Below are positions 29,306-38,135 of a DNA stretch of 64,000 nucleotides, piece by piece (position 1 is the stretch's first letter; every line of letters begins with the position of its first letter). Position numbers and translations under genes: made by a program. The notes under the pieces were generated by a model. That model was not told the DNA's origin and searched no databases. It worked only from the letters and a program-made list of their open reading frames with translations. The stretch covers positions 1 through 64,000 of the forward strand of contig NZ_LTAY01000006.1 in NCBI RefSeq assembly GCF_002050515.1, in the 5' to 3' direction. Origin of the DNA: Clostridium thermobutyricum DSM 4928. Its GTDB lineage: Bacteria > Bacillota > Clostridia > Clostridiales > Clostridiaceae.

Positions 29306-30829
29306 TTACATAAATTCTCCATTTATATCTTTCCTAAAACTAAGTGCTTCCATTAAAAATTCACTTTCTATAAATTCTTCTTCTTCCATGTCAGCTATTG
29401 TACGTCCTAGCTTTATCACCTTTCCATAACTTCTTATTGATGAATTTGTTTTTTCAAAAAAAGTTTTCAAAAATTTCTCACTCTCTTTTGTCATTTTTGA
29501 ATATAAAAAGATATCTTTTCCCTTCAAATCTGAATTATAATTATATTTTGTTTCTTTATATCTTTTCATTTGCATTTTTCGTGCCTTTTCGATTTTTCGT
29601 CTTAATTTTTCCTTTTCAGGCTCAACTCTATTATTTAATTCTGAAAATTTAATTCTATTAACATAATTAAAAATATCAATTCTATCTCTAAGAGGTTTTG
29701 AAAGTCTATTTTGATATCTTCTTATTTCTGAATCAGAACATAGACATTCATTTTTCTCAAAATCATCTAATGTATATTTCCCACAAGGACAAAGATTTAA
29801 TGCTCCAAGTAAAATAAAATTTGATGGCATTAAAGTTTTATATCCTATTCTATCTATTTGCACTTTTCCATCTTCTAAAGGAGCTCTTAAACTTTCTAAA
29901 ATTTCTTTTTTAAATTCTAATATTTCATCTAAAAAAAGCACACCATTATGAGCTAAAGTTATTTCTCCAGCTCTAGCTTCTCTTCCTCCACCTACAAGTC
30001 CAATTTTAGTTATTGTATGATGTGGAGATCTAAAAGGAATATTAACTTTTTTTATATCATCTATAAGACCATTTATAGAATATATTTTAAACACTTGCAA
30101 TTTTTCTTCTTCTGTTAGATTCGGAAGTAAACTTTTAAAAGCTCTAGCAAGCATAGTTTTCCCAGACCCCGGTGTCCCAAAAAGAATAATATTATGCTTT
30201 CCTGCTGCTCCTATGCTTAAAGCTCTTTTAGATAAACTATGCCCAATAACACTATCTATATCTTCACAATTGTTTTTCTCTTCAAATTCTTCTTCATAAA
30301 ATTCAAAAGGTGCTAAATCTTCATTATTTATAAAATCAATAACCTCACTTAAATTTTCAAATAAATATACTTCTCCATTTTTAACTATATTTATTTCAAA
30401 TTTATTTTTATATGGACATATAAACTTATTTATATTCTTTTCTATTCCTTCAAGCAAAATAGGAATAGCTCCATTTACTTCTTTTATATCTCCACTTAAA
30501 GATAACTCACCAAAAGCTAAAAATTTTTCCATATCCATTTTTCTTATTTGATTAGATTCCATTAATATTCCTATTGCAATAGGAAGGTCCAATAAACTTC
30601 CTATTTTTCTTATATCTGCTGGAGATAAATTTACTATAATTCTTCCTAGTGGAAATTCTAATCCTGAGTTTAAAATTGCTGCTCTAACTCTTTCTTTTGC
30701 TTCTCTTACAGATGTATCTGGTAATCCTACTATATTAAACATTGGTAACCCTGGAGTTATTTGAACTTCAACATTTACGATTAAACTTTCTACGCCTAAA
30801 TTTGTTGCACTTTTTATATTTACTGCCAT
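29306..30829 (-). CDS. comM: ComM/YifB-type Mg-chelatase-like AAA+ ATPase
   Basis: AAA+ helicase-like protein; in Vibrio and Haemophilus ComM promotes branch migration during transformation. The 507 residues begin with an ATPase-independent Lon-like domain (GLPMFNIVGLPDTSVREAKE), then Walker A GTPGSGKTMLARA near residue 215, FRSPHHTIT, Walker B VLFLDEILEF and the GALNLCPCGKY segment. Four cysteines (CPCG...CLCS) may bind metal. A GGAGGG site precedes the ATG. It is directly followed by dprA, so two DNA-uptake-linked genes share a transcript. Confidence 0.93.
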   Translation of the reverse strand: MAVNIKSATNLGVESLIVNVEVQITPGLPMFNIVGLPDTSVREAKERVRAAILNSGLEFPLGRIIVNLSPADIRKIGSLLDLPIAIGILMESNQIRKMDMEKFLAFGELSLSGDIKEVNGAIPILLEGIEKNINKFICPYKNKFEINIVKNGEVYLFENLSEVIDFINNEDLAPFEFYEEEFEEKNNCEDIDSVIGHSLSKRALSIGAAGKHNIILFGTPGSGKTMLARAFKSLLPNLTEEEKLQVFKIYSINGLIDDIKKVNIPFRSPHHTITKIGLVGGGREARAGEITLAHNGVLFLDEILEFKKEILESLRAPLEDGKVQIDRIGYKTLMPSNFILLGALNLCPCGKYTLDDFEKNECLCSDSEIRRYQNRLSKPLRDRIDIFNYVNRIKFSELNNRVEPEKEKLRRKIEKARKMQMKRYKETKYNYNSDLKGKDIFLYSKMTKESEKFLKTFFEKTNSSIRSYGKVIKLGRTIADMEEEEFIESEFLMEALSFRKDINGEFM

Positions 30830-30932
30830 AAAACTCCCTCCTTTTTATTAGAGAGTATTAACTCATAAATAAATTTTAAACAACTTTTGTAATTTTCTTC
30901 TGATCTAAGTCAATACTTTAACTTAGAAAGGT

Positions 30933-31313
30933 GTGATCGCTATAAAAAAATTAAATAAAACAATAGGAGATTATGGAGAAGATATAGCTTGTAAGTTTTT
31001 AATATCTAAAGGATATAGAATAATAGAAAAAAACTTTAGAAATAGATTTGGTGAGATAGATTTAATTTGTTTAAAAAACAATATTTTGACTTTTACTGAA
31101 GTAAAAACAAGATATTATTCAAATTATGGTTTACCTAAAGAAGCAGTAAATTTTAACAAAAGAAAAAACATTATATTTTTATCTAAATTTTTTATTTCTA
31201 AAAACAATTTTAATGACTTTTTTATAAGATTTGATGTTATAGAAATTTTCTTAAATATTAATTCTGATTCCTATAAAATCAACTTTATTAAAGATGCTTT
31301 CAGAGTAAACTAG
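30933..31313 (+). CDS. yraN: YraN/UPF0102 family nuclease-fold protein
   Basis: Conserved 126-residue protein with a restriction-endonuclease-like fold; function is not established. The family core is present: GDYGEDIACKFLISKGYRII, then NRFGEIDLICLKNN and LTFTEVKTR with the D, E and K of a nuclease site. It is read on the plus strand, divergent from comM and convergent with rnhB. The only standard in-frame start is GTG at 30933, yet AAAGG is a single base upstream. The family core begins about seven codons later, so the true start may be a rare codon (ATA at 30942 or ATC at 30936). Confidence 0.85.
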   Translation: MIAIKKLNKTIGDYGEDIACKFLISKGYRIIEKNFRNRFGEIDLICLKNNILTFTEVKTRYYSNYGLPKEAVNFNKRKNIIFLSKFFISKNNFNDFFIRFDVIEIFLNINSDSYKINFIKDAFRVN

Positions 31314-31343
31314 TCTTTACACATTTCATAATTAATATAATAT

Positions 31344-31389
31344 AAAAAGAACCTTAATATAAGCCAAACTTATATCAAGGTTCTTTTTT
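31344..31389. terminator. Bidirectional terminator between yraN and rnhB
   Basis: Long stem (31344-31363 with 31369-31389; AAAAAGAACCTT, one mismatch, ATATAAG) flanked by T runs on both strands. It serves the converging yraN and rnhB transcripts. Confidence 0.85.
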
Positions 31390-31396
31390 AATAATT

Positions 31397-32200
31397 TTAT
31401 AGTATATTTTTCAAAAAACTCATTCTATGAATTTTTGTAGGTCCAAACTCTTTTAATGCATCAATATGCTTTTGTGCTCCATATCCTACATTACTTTCAA
31501 AACCATACTCAGGATATTGCTCACCGTACTTTTCCATAAGATTATCTCTGTAAACTTTAGCAATAATAGATGCTGCTGCTATAGTTGCACTTTTAGTATC
31601 ACCTTTAATTACAGATTTATTTTCTATTTGAACATCTTTTATTAAATATCCATCAGAAAGCACTATACTTGGCTTTACACTTAATCCTTCTAATCCTTCT
31701 AAAAATACTTTATTATTACAGTATGATATTCCTAAAGAATCTATTTCTTCATTACTTTTTTCAGCAATAGCATATGATATTGCTTTTTCTTTTATTATTT
31801 CAGCTAATTCTTCTCTTTTCTTTTTATTAAGTTTCTTAGAATCATTTAAATAATAAATCATATCTTCATCTAAAACATCTAAATCTAAAACTACACATGC
31901 TGAAACAATTGGTCCTGCAAGTGGTCCACGCCCAACTTCATCAACTCCTGCTAGAAGATTTCCTTTTGCAAATCCTCTATCAAAATCATACATTCCTTTA
32001 ACTCGTATTTTTTCTTTTTCTAAAGCATCTAATTCTTTTTTTATCTTATTTCCAAGAGCTATTACATTTTTTCTTTTATCCTTTAATAGTTCCTCCATAA
32101 GATATTCTTTATCCTCTTTAGAAGTTAAATTTAAATTATCAAATTCTTCTTTTATAATTTTATAACTTTTTTTATCTAAATTTTCTAATAAATTCTTCAT
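31397..32200 (-). CDS. rnhB: Ribonuclease HII
   Basis: Removes RNA from RNA/DNA hybrids and single ribonucleotides from DNA. The 267 residues have an N-terminal Lys/Glu-rich extension of about 75 residues typical of Firmicute enzymes. The catalytic core starts GVDEVGRGPLAGPIVSA (first two acidic residues) and has LNDSKKLNKKKR, GDTKSATIAAASIIAKVYRD and YGFESNVGYGA. The open frame reaches 32272, overlapping ylqF, but the ATG at 32200 matches the family N terminus; its ribosome-binding site (GTGGGG) is weak. Gene order ylqF-rnhB is conserved. Confidence 0.96.
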   Translation of the reverse strand: MKNLLENLDKKSYKIIKEEFDNLNLTSKEDKEYLMEELLKDKRKNVIALGNKIKKELDALEKEKIRVKGMYDFDRGFAKGNLLAGVDEVGRGPLAGPIVSACVVLDLDVLDEDMIYYLNDSKKLNKKKREELAEIIKEKAISYAIAEKSNEEIDSLGISYCNNKVFLEGLEGLSVKPSIVLSDGYLIKDVQIENKSVIKGDTKSATIAAASIIAKVYRDNLMEKYGEQYPEYGFESNVGYGAQKHIDALKEFGPTKIHRMSFLKNIL

Positions 32201-32222
32201 ATAATAAGCCCCACTTTTTAAA

Positions 32223-33065
32223 TTATGGTCTTTCAAGAGATATATTCCCCATTTTTCCGCCTCTAAACTCATCTAAAAGCATAACAGCAAGCCTTGTATA
32301 ATTTATTTCTCCGCCTTTAACAATGCATCCTCTTTTTCTTCCAATTGCGTTTAAAGTTTCTAATGGATCATCAAATACCTCTTCTATTTTATATCTTTCT
32401 TTTAAAAGCTCTGAGTAATGACTACTCATTCTTTCTATAAGCCTATATGAAAGATCTTCAATATCCATTATTTCATCTTTTATAGCACCAGTGAAAGCTA
32501 AATTTAATGCTGTTTCATCATCTTCAAATTTAGGCCATAAAACTCCTGGAGTATCTAAAAGCTCTATTCCTATAGAAGTTTTTATCCATTGTTTATTTTT
32601 TGTTACACCTGGTCTATCTCCAGTTTTAGCAATATTATTTCTTGCAAGCTTATTTATAAAAGTTGATTTACCTACATTTGGTATACCTACTACCATAACT
32701 CTTATAGTTAAGTTTTTAAGTCCTTTACTTTTCATTCTTTCAATTTTTTCTTTTAAAAGTTCTTCTAAAGCAGGTTTAATTTTATTTATACCTATTCCTT
32801 TTAAACAGTTAACTTCTATTGGCATTACATTGTCTGTCTTAAGTTCTTTCATCCAAGACTTTGTAACTGATTTTTCTGCTAAATCACTTTTATTTAAAAG
32901 TATAAGTCTTGGTTTAGTTCCTACTAATTTATCTATATCAGGATTTGCAGAGCTTTTAGCTATTCTAGAATCTCTTATTTCAATAACTGCATCTACAACT
33001 CTTAAATTCTCTTTTATTTCTCTTTGAGTTTTTTTCATATGACCTGGAAACCAGTTAATTGCCAT
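32223..33065 (-). CDS. ylqF: Ribosome biogenesis GTPase YlqF/RbgA
   Basis: Circularly permuted GTPase required for late 50S assembly. The 280 residues show the permuted order: G4 LLNKSDLA near residue 57, then G1 GIPNVGKSTFINKL near 130, G2 threonine in RPGVTKNKQW and G3 LLDTPGVLWP. A C-terminal helical domain contacts the ribosome. It begins MAINWFPGHMKKTQRE, the family N terminus. AAGGAG precedes the ATG. It lies downstream of rplS and its terminator. Confidence 0.96.
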   Translation of the reverse strand: MAINWFPGHMKKTQREIKENLRVVDAVIEIRDSRIAKSSANPDIDKLVGTKPRLILLNKSDLAEKSVTKSWMKELKTDNVMPIEVNCLKGIGINKIKPALEELLKEKIERMKSKGLKNLTIRVMVVGIPNVGKSTFINKLARNNIAKTGDRPGVTKNKQWIKTSIGIELLDTPGVLWPKFEDDETALNLAFTGAIKDEIMDIEDLSYRLIERMSSHYSELLKERYKIEEVFDDPLETLNAIGRKRGCIVKGGEINYTRLAVMLLDEFRGGKMGNISLERP

Positions 33066-33093
33066 TTTAAATCACTCCTTTTCAAATATTATT

Positions 33094-33124
33094 AAAAAAA
33101 AAGGACTTAAATCCTAAGTCCTTT
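33094..33124 (-). terminator. Intrinsic terminator after rplS
   Basis: AAAGGACTTA/TAAGTCCTTT stem (33100-33109 with 33115-33124), five-base loop, long T run on the minus strand. Confidence 0.88.
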
Positions 33125-33136
33125 CTCTATGGTTAA

Positions 33137-33487
33137 TTATCTTGTTAATAATTCTTTAACCTTAGCAGCTTTACCAACTCTATCTCTTAAGTAGTAAAGT
33201 TTAGCTCTTCTTACTCTACCTCTTCTAGTGATCTCAATTTTTTCGATCATTGGAGCGTTCATTGGGAAAGTCTTTTCAACACCAGTTCCAAAAGCAACTC
33301 TTCTTACTGTGAAAGTTTCTCTTAAACCACCGTTTTGTTTTTTAATAACAGTTCCTTCGAATACTTGGATTCTTTCTCTGTTACCTTCTTTAATTTTTTG
33401 GTGAACTTTTACGTTATCTCCTACGTTGAAGCTTGGTAAATCAGTTCTGATTTGTTCTTGCTCTATAGCTCTTAATATTTCGTTCAT
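33137..33487 (-). CDS. rplS: 50S ribosomal protein L19
   Basis: Large-subunit protein at the 30S interface. The 116 residues show [35 protein letters not shown], the [19 protein letters not shown] core and the basic [20 protein letters not shown] tail. The start has GGAGGAATGCACA upstream. It has its own promoter (33570-33598) and a leader with conserved-looking paired elements, consistent with L19 leader autoregulation. A terminator follows, so it is a single-gene transcript plus any read-through into ylqF. Confidence 0.99.
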   Translation of the reverse strand: MNEILRAIEQEQIRTDLPSFNVGDNVKVHQKIKEGNRERIQVFEGTVIKKQNGGLRETFTVRRVAFGTGVEKTFPMNAPMIEKIEITRRGRVRRAKLYYLRDRVGKAAKVKELLTR

Positions 33488-33515
33488 TGTGCATTCCTCC
33501 TAATAATAATTTGAC

Positions 33516-33560
33516 GTTCATTCCGGAGCTAAAATCCAGAAGAGGACCGCCGGTACTAAC
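33516..33560 (-). ncRNA. L19 leader-type structured 5' UTR
   Basis: In the rplS leader GTTAGTACCGG (33560-33550, minus strand) pairs with CCGGAATGAAC (33526-33516) through GTT/AAC, GU/AU and CCGG/CCGG with two mismatches. An inner hairpin closes with TCC/GGA. Position and general form fit the Firmicute L19 leader, thought to bind L19. Confidence 0.7.
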
Positions 33561-33569
33561 ACGAAGTTC

Positions 33570-33598
33570 ATTTTAACATATTTTTATTATCTTTGCAA
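33570..33598 (-). promoter_or_regulatory. SigA-type promoter of rplS
   Basis: TTGCAA, 17 bases, TAAAAT on the minus strand, just before the structured leader and just after trmD. Confidence 0.7.
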
Positions 33599-33602
33599 AC
33601 AA

Positions 33603-34310
33603 TTATTTTTTTAGAAGTTTTTTATCTTCTTTTGACAGTTCTAATTTTTCAAAAAGATCAGGTCTTCTTTCTCTAGTAATCTCTAAAGATTGAAGTCTTC
33701 TCCATTTTCTTATATTTTCATGGTGACCTGATAAAAGAACTTCTGGAACTTTATCCCCTTCAAATTCTTCCGGTCTAGTATATTGAGGATATTCTAAAGC
33801 TCCATCAGAAAAAGATTCATCCATAAAACTTTCTTGCTTTCCTAATACTCCCTCTCTCAAACGAAGTATAGAGTCAATAACAGGTATAGCTGCCATCTCA
33901 CCACCTGTTAATATAAAATCTCCTATAGAAATCTCCATATCTATATATTTATATACTCTTTCATCTATTCCTTCATAATGACCACATATAAATATAAGTT
34001 CTTCTTCTTTTGCAAGCTCTTTTCCTATAGAATGATTAAATGTTTTTCCCCTAGGTCCTAGAAAAATAACTTTTCCTTTATTATGTTCTTTTACTGCTTT
34101 TAATGAGTCTACTATTGGTTGAGGAGCCATAACCATTCCTGCTCCTCCTCCATAAGGATAATCATCAACTTTTTTATGCTTATTTTTTGTATAATCTCTT
34201 ATGTTTATAGCTTCAATAGATAATAGACCCTTGTCTTTTGCTTTTCCTATTATACTGTGATTAAATATATCAAACATTTCTGGAAAAAGTGTTAAAATAT
34301 TAATCTTCAT
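33603..34310 (-). CDS. trmD: tRNA (guanine-37-N1)-methyltransferase TrmD
   Basis: Methylates G37 next to the anticodon using S-adenosylmethionine, preventing frameshifts. The 235 residues carry the trefoil-knot motifs: [39 protein letters not shown] and [20 protein letters not shown]. The C-terminal domain has [11 protein letters not shown] and [14 protein letters not shown]. The ATG at 34310 overlaps the end of rimM by 11 bases with only a weak GAGAG site, so translation is probably coupled. It ends immediately before the rplS promoter. Confidence 0.98.
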   Translation of the reverse strand: MKINILTLFPEMFDIFNHSIIGKAKDKGLLSIEAINIRDYTKNKHKKVDDYPYGGGAGMVMAPQPIVDSLKAVKEHNKGKVIFLGPRGKTFNHSIGKELAKEEELIFICGHYEGIDERVYKYIDMEISIGDFILTGGEMAAIPVIDSILRLREGVLGKQESFMDESFSDGALEYPQYTRPEEFEGDKVPEVLLSGHHENIRKWRRLQSLEITRERRPDLFEKLELSKEDKKLLKK

Positions 34311-34797
34311 ATTGCCACTCTCTGACTGGTTTAATAGTTATTTTTTCTTCATCTAAATCTATATCTAATACTATATCAAGTAAAGCTGGAATTAATAATT
34401 CTTTTGGCTCTCTTATCCAATATACATCATTATTTTTTGTTTCTATAATATCATATATAGCTCCTAAATCCTTACCTTCAGTATCAAATACATGCATACC
34501 TATTAAATCTCTAACATAAAATTCATCTTCATCAAGATCAGGCTCATTTTCTCTTAAAACGAACATTTCTGTTCCTTTATACATTTCAGCATCTTCTATA
34601 GAATTTATTCCTTCCAATTTAAGAATAACTCTATCTTTTTGAAATTTTACGCCTTCAATTTTTCTTTCTTCTTCATTTATTAAAACATATCCGTATCTTT
34701 TAAAATTGTTTACATCTCTAGTATTAGCAATTACTTTTACTTCGCCTTTTAATCCATGTGTATTAACAATCTTACCTACATTAAATACTTCTCCCAT
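34300..34797 (-). CDS. rimM: 16S rRNA processing protein RimM
   Basis: Assists 30S head maturation and binds S19. The 165-residue protein has the N-terminal beta-barrel ([20 protein letters not shown]) and the C-terminal PRC-barrel ([36 protein letters not shown]). A GAGGTG site precedes the ATG. It lies between khpA and trmD; ylqD, found here in B. subtilis, is absent. A terminator lies just upstream, after khpA, and no separate promoter is obvious. Confidence 0.96.
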   Translation of the reverse strand: MGEVFNVGKIVNTHGLKGEVKVIANTRDVNNFKRYGYVLINEEERKIEGVKFQKDRVILKLEGINSIEDAEMYKGTEMFVLRENEPDLDEDEFYVRDLIGMHVFDTEGKDLGAIYDIIETKNNDVYWIREPKELLIPALLDIVLDIDLDEEKITIKPVREWQYED

Positions 34798-34833
34798 TCA
34801 AAGCACCTCTTTCTTTTTTAATATATATTCTAT

Positions 34834-34865
34834 AAAAAAAGAGCCAGGTCTAGGCCTAACTCTTT
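34834..34865 (-). terminator. Intrinsic terminator after khpA
   Basis: Eleven-base stem (34838-34848 with 34855-34865, two G-U pairs on the minus strand) with a T run. The stem begins within the khpA stop codon. Confidence 0.78.
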
Positions 34866-35091
34866 AAATAATTTCAACTACTACTCGTTTTTCTTCTTTT
34901 ATTGCTACAGCCTTTACTACAGTTCTAATAGCTTTCGCTATTCTGCCTTGTTTTCCGATAACTTTACCCATATCTTCAGGAGCTACCTTCAGTTCAAGTA
35001 TAATTGACTGTTCGCCAGCAATTTCATTAACTCTAACTTCTTCGGGTTTATCCACTAATGATTTAGCTATCATTTCAACTAATTCTTTCAT
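34864..35091 (-). CDS. khpA: KH-domain RNA-binding protein KhpA (YlqC)
   Basis: Small RNA-binding protein of 75 residues made of one KH domain with the GKVIGKQGRIAKAIR loop. In streptococci KhpA pairs with KhpB and affects cell division and elongation. It lies between rpsP and rimM as ylqC does in B. subtilis. The ATG at 35091 gives the family N terminus (MKELVEMIAKSLVD), but no ribosome-binding site is near it; the only GGAGG (35128-35132) is 36 bases upstream, with a hairpin (35099-35121) in between. A CTG six bases after GGAGG is in frame and would add ten residues. Confidence 0.93.
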   Translation of the reverse strand: MKELVEMIAKSLVDKPEEVRVNEIAGEQSIILELKVAPEDMGKVIGKQGRIAKAIRTVVKAVAIKEEKRVVVEII

Positions 35092-35098
35092 ATAGTGT

Positions 35099-35121
35099 CT
35101 GCAAATATGTATTACTTGCAG
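35099..35121 (-). promoter_or_regulatory. Hairpin between khpA ribosome-binding site and start
   Basis: CTGCAA/TTGCAG six-base stem with an eleven-base loop. If folded, it would shorten the effective spacing between GGAGG (35128-35132) and the khpA ATG to about 13 bases. Confidence 0.5.
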
Positions 35122-35137
35122 TATTCACCTCCAAATA

Positions 35138-35383
35138 TTATTTGTTAATTCCTGCTTTAACGAAAAGCTTTTTAACTACGTCTGTTGGTTGAGCACCATT
35201 TTGTAGCCATTTATTAGCTTTTTCTTCATTGATTTTGATTTCTTTTGGTTGAGCAACTGGGTTGTAGAATCCAATTTCTTCGATGAATCTTCCATCTCTT
35301 GGGCTTCTTGAATCAGCAACAACAACTCTGTAGAAAGGAGCTTTGTGAGCACCCATTCTTCTTAATCTTATTTTAACTGCCAT
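35138..35383 (-). CDS. rpsP: 30S ribosomal protein S16
   Basis: Small-subunit assembly protein. The 81 residues begin [19 protein letters not shown] and include [19 protein letters not shown] and the PTDVVKKLF end. The frame extends to a GTG at 35395, but this codon is part of GGAGGTG; the ATG at 35383, nine bases after it, is the right start. It follows ffh as in many Firmicutes and precedes khpA by 46 bases. Confidence 0.98.
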   Translation of the reverse strand: MAVKIRLRRMGAHKAPFYRVVVADSRSPRDGRFIEEIGFYNPVAQPKEIKINEEKANKWLQNGAQPTDVVKKLFVKAGINK

Positions 35384-35420
35384 GTCTAATTTCACCTCCT
35401 TTAAAGGATAATAATTTATA

Positions 35421-36776
35421 TTAACTCATGAAAGGCATTTTTCCAAATAGTCCTTTTTTAGACTGTTTTCCTAATGACTTCATTTGCTTCATATTTTTTT
35501 TCATCATTTCATAGCCCTTAATTAGCTTATTTACTTCTTGTATAGTTGCACCAGCACCTAGAGCTATTCTTTTCTTTCTTGAAGATGATCCAATTATAAG
35601 ATTTGGATTTCTTCTTTCTTTTAATGTCATAGAATATATTATAGCCTTAACTTTTTCCATTTGCTTTTGACTATCTTCTAAGTTTAATCCTTGAAGCTCT
35701 TTTGCATTAACTCCTGGAACCATTTCTAAAAGTTTATTTAATGGCCCTAGTTTTTGCATTTGCTCCATAGCATTAATATAATCTTCAAAGTTTAATCCTT
35801 GACCCATCATTTTTTTAGTTAAGTCTGCAGCTTCCTTTTCATCAATTGCTGATTGAGCTTTTTCTATAAGTGATAAGACATCTCCCATTCCTAAAATTCT
35901 TGATGCCATTCTATCAGGATGGAAAACTTCAAAATCATTCATCTTTTCACCTACACCAATAAATTTAATTGGTTTATTAGTTATAGATCTAATTGAAAGT
36001 GCAGCTCCACCTCTAGTATCACCATCTAATTTAGTTAAAATTACTCCTGTTAAATCTAATTGATTGTTAAAGCTTTCTGCAACATTTACTGCATCTTGAC
36101 CTGTCATTGAATCAACTACTAGTAATATTTCTGAAGGATTAACTGCTTCTTTTACATCTGATAATTCTCCCATTAGTGTTTCATCAATGTGTAATCTACC
36201 AGCTGTATCAATAATAACAACATTGTTACCATTTTCTCTTGCATGTTTTATCCCTGCTTTTGCTATGTCAACAGCTTTAAGCTTATCTCCCATTTGGAAT
36301 ACTGGAATATCTATTCCTTTACCAACAACCTCTAATTGTTTAATCGCTGCTGGTCTATATATATCACAAGCTACTAAAAGTGGTTTTTTATTATTCTTTC
36401 TAAGGTTTAATGCAAGTTTTCCACACATAGTCGTTTTACCTGCCCCTTGAAGACCAACTAACATTATAACTGTTGGACCAACTCCTGTAAAGTCTAATTT
36501 ACTTTCTGTACCACCCATTAATTCAGTAAGCTCATCATTAACTATTTTAATTACTTGCTGTCCTGGTGTTAAGCTTTCTAAAACTTCACTACCAACACAT
36601 TTACTACTAACATTTTTAACAAAAGTTTTTACTACTTTAAAGTTAACATCTGCTTCTAGTAATGCAAGCTTTACTTCTCTCATTGCTTCTTTTATATCTT
36701 TTTCATTAAGCTTTCCTTTTCCTCTAAGTTTTTTAAAGGTATTTTGAAGCTTTTCTGATAATCCTTCAAAAGCCAT
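35421..36776 (-). CDS. ffh: Signal recognition particle protein Ffh
   Basis: GTPase that binds 4.5S/6S RNA and signal peptides for cotranslational membrane targeting. The 451 residues have the N domain (1-90), G domain with [15 protein letters not shown] near residue 108, [10 protein letters not shown], and [14 protein letters not shown]. The Met-rich M domain (about 300-451) contains [17 protein letters not shown] with the RNA-binding helix-turn-helix, and Met-Lys repeats such as [20 protein letters not shown] precedes the ATG. It is paired with ylxM upstream. Confidence 0.98.
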   Translation of the reverse strand: MAFEGLSEKLQNTFKKLRGKGKLNEKDIKEAMREVKLALLEADVNFKVVKTFVKNVSSKCVGSEVLESLTPGQQVIKIVNDELTELMGGTESKLDFTGVGPTVIMLVGLQGAGKTTMCGKLALNLRKNNKKPLLVACDIYRPAAIKQLEVVGKGIDIPVFQMGDKLKAVDIAKAGIKHARENGNNVVIIDTAGRLHIDETLMGELSDVKEAVNPSEILLVVDSMTGQDAVNVAESFNNQLDLTGVILTKLDGDTRGGAALSIRSITNKPIKFIGVGEKMNDFEVFHPDRMASRILGMGDVLSLIEKAQSAIDEKEAADLTKKMMGQGLNFEDYINAMEQMQKLGPLNKLLEMVPGVNAKELQGLNLEDSQKQMEKVKAIIYSMTLKERRNPNLIIGSSSRKKRIALGAGATIQEVNKLIKGYEMMKKNMKQMKSLGKQSKKGLFGKMPFMS

Positions 36777-36793
36777 ATTAAACCTCCTAATTT

Positions 36794-37123
36794 TTATAAA
36801 TCTTCTAGTTCTTCTTTTAGCATATCATATTCTTCTGTATTTATAGAATATTTTTTTTTCAAATCATCTAGAATACTTATAATTTTTTCTTCGCGATTTA
36901 AACTCTTTTGAAGTAAGTTTAATTTATTTTCATAGGCTAAAAGTTGTTTTGAACATCTTTTTATAACATCATGAATTGCTTGCCTACTTGTTTTATTTAT
37001 TTCTGCAATTTCTGCTAAAGATAAATCTTCATTGTAGTACATTTCCATAATGTTTCTTTGTTTCTCTGTTAATAATGGTGAATAACAATCCATTAAAAGT
37101 GAAACCTCAACCCTATCTTCCAT
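36794..37123 (-). CDS. ylxM: YlxM-type helix-turn-helix SRP-associated protein
   Basis: Helix-turn-helix protein of 109 residues, the usual YlxM size. It has LTEKQRNIMEMYYNEDLSL and AEINKTSRQAIHDVIKRC, like the sigma-70 region 4 fold. In Streptococcus mutans YlxM binds Ffh and scRNA and modulates SRP GTPase activity. The frame extends to 37177, but AAGGTG six bases before the ATG at 37123 defines the start. It is first in the ylxM-ffh-rpsP-khpA run, transcribed from a consensus promoter at 37149-37177. Confidence 0.94.
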   Translation of the reverse strand: MEDRVEVSLLMDCYSPLLTEKQRNIMEMYYNEDLSLAEIAEINKTSRQAIHDVIKRCSKQLLAYENKLNLLQKSLNREEKIISILDDLKKKYSINTEEYDMLKEELEDL

Positions 37124-37148
37124 AATAATCACCTTACCCACAAAAGAG

Positions 37149-37177
37149 ATAATATCAAATATTCTAAAAGGTGTCAA
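37149..37177 (-). promoter_or_regulatory. Near-consensus SigA promoter of ylxM-ffh
   Basis: TTGACA, 17 bases, TATTAT on the minus strand. Its -35 box lies in the downstream arm of the ftsY terminator hairpin. Confidence 0.82.
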
Positions 37178-37195
37178 GTATTTTTACTTAACACC
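37164..37195 (-). terminator. Intrinsic terminator after ftsY
   Basis: GGTGT-AAGTA pairs with TACTT-ACACC (37170-37180 with 37185-37195, one mismatch) and TTTTAG follows on the minus strand. The U tract is short. It overlaps the -35 box of the ylxM promoter. Confidence 0.7.
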
Positions 37196-37217
37196 CCAAA
37201 AAAAAATTTTTTATCTT

Positions 37218-38132
37218 TTAAAATAGTGCTTCTGCAAAACTTTCTGCATCAAATTCTTGAAGGTCATCAATTCCTTCTCCAACTCCTATATATCTAACTG
37301 GGATATCTAAAATTTGTTTTATAGAGATTACAACTCCACCTTTAGCTGTCCCATCTAATTTTGTTAATATTATTCCATCTATAGGACATGCCTCCATAAA
37401 TTGTTTAGCTTGAATAACTGCATTTTGTCCTGTAGTTCCATCTAAAACAAGAAGAGTTTCTTTTCTTGCTTCACCATATTCTCTATCAATTATTCTATTT
37501 ATTTTTTCTAACTCATTCATTAGATTCTTCTTATTGTGTAATCTTCCTGCGGTATCACAAATTAAAAGATCAACATTTCTAGCTTTAGCTGCTGTTACTG
37601 CATCATAAACTACTGCTGCCGGATCAGAACCTTCACCTTGTTTTACAATATCTACATTTGCTCTTTTACTCCAAACTTCTAATTGATCAATAGCCGCTGC
37701 CCTAAAAGTATCTGCTGCCGCAAGTAAAACTTTCTTTCCTTCAGCTTTATTTTTAGCTGCAAGTTTACCTATTGAAGTTGTTTTTCCTACTCCATTTACT
37801 CCAATTACAAGTAATACTTCTTTTCCTTCTGGTTTTTTCTCTATTTCTTCTGTTCCCTCAAGCATAATTTCTTTTATAACTTCTTTTAAAGCAGGTTTAA
37901 CCATTTGAGGATCATTTATTTTTTCAGTTCTTATTTTTTTTCTTAATCTTTCTATTATTTCAACAGTTGTATCCATTCCAATATCTGATGTTATTAAAAC
38001 TTCTTCTAGCTCTTCATATAAATCTTCATCAATAGATACAGCTAAATTTAAAGCTTCATTTATTTTATCTGTAAGCCCATCTCTTGTTTTAGTAAGTCCT
38101 GTTTTTAATTTATCAAATAATTTTCCAAACAC
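37218..38132 (-). CDS. ftsY: Signal recognition particle receptor FtsY
   Basis: Membrane-associated GTPase that docks the SRP. The 304 residues hold the NG domain only, with GVNGVGKTTSIGKLAA near residue 112, DTFRAAAIDQL, CDTAGRLHNKKN and TKLDGTAKGGV. The acidic A domain of E. coli FtsY is essentially missing, as in Gram-positive forms; a basic N-terminal helix (GKLFDKLKTGLTKT) probably binds lipid. It starts with GTG at 38132 after AAGGAGG, three bases after the smc stop. Confidence 0.98.
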   Translation of the reverse strand: MFGKLFDKLKTGLTKTRDGLTDKINEALNLAVSIDEDLYEELEEVLITSDIGMDTTVEIIERLRKKIRTEKINDPQMVKPALKEVIKEIMLEGTEEIEKKPEGKEVLLVIGVNGVGKTTSIGKLAAKNKAEGKKVLLAAADTFRAAAIDQLEVWSKRANVDIVKQGEGSDPAAVVYDAVTAAKARNVDLLICDTAGRLHNKKNLMNELEKINRIIDREYGEARKETLLVLDGTTGQNAVIQAKQFMEACPIDGIILTKLDGTAKGGVVISIKQILDIPVRYIGVGEGIDDLQEFDAESFAEALF

Positions 38133-38135
38133 TAA

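Noticed and set aside
32491..33027. 178-codon plus-strand frame opposite ylqF
   Set aside because: Antisense to a full-length conserved GTPase, with no family signature and no start signal.
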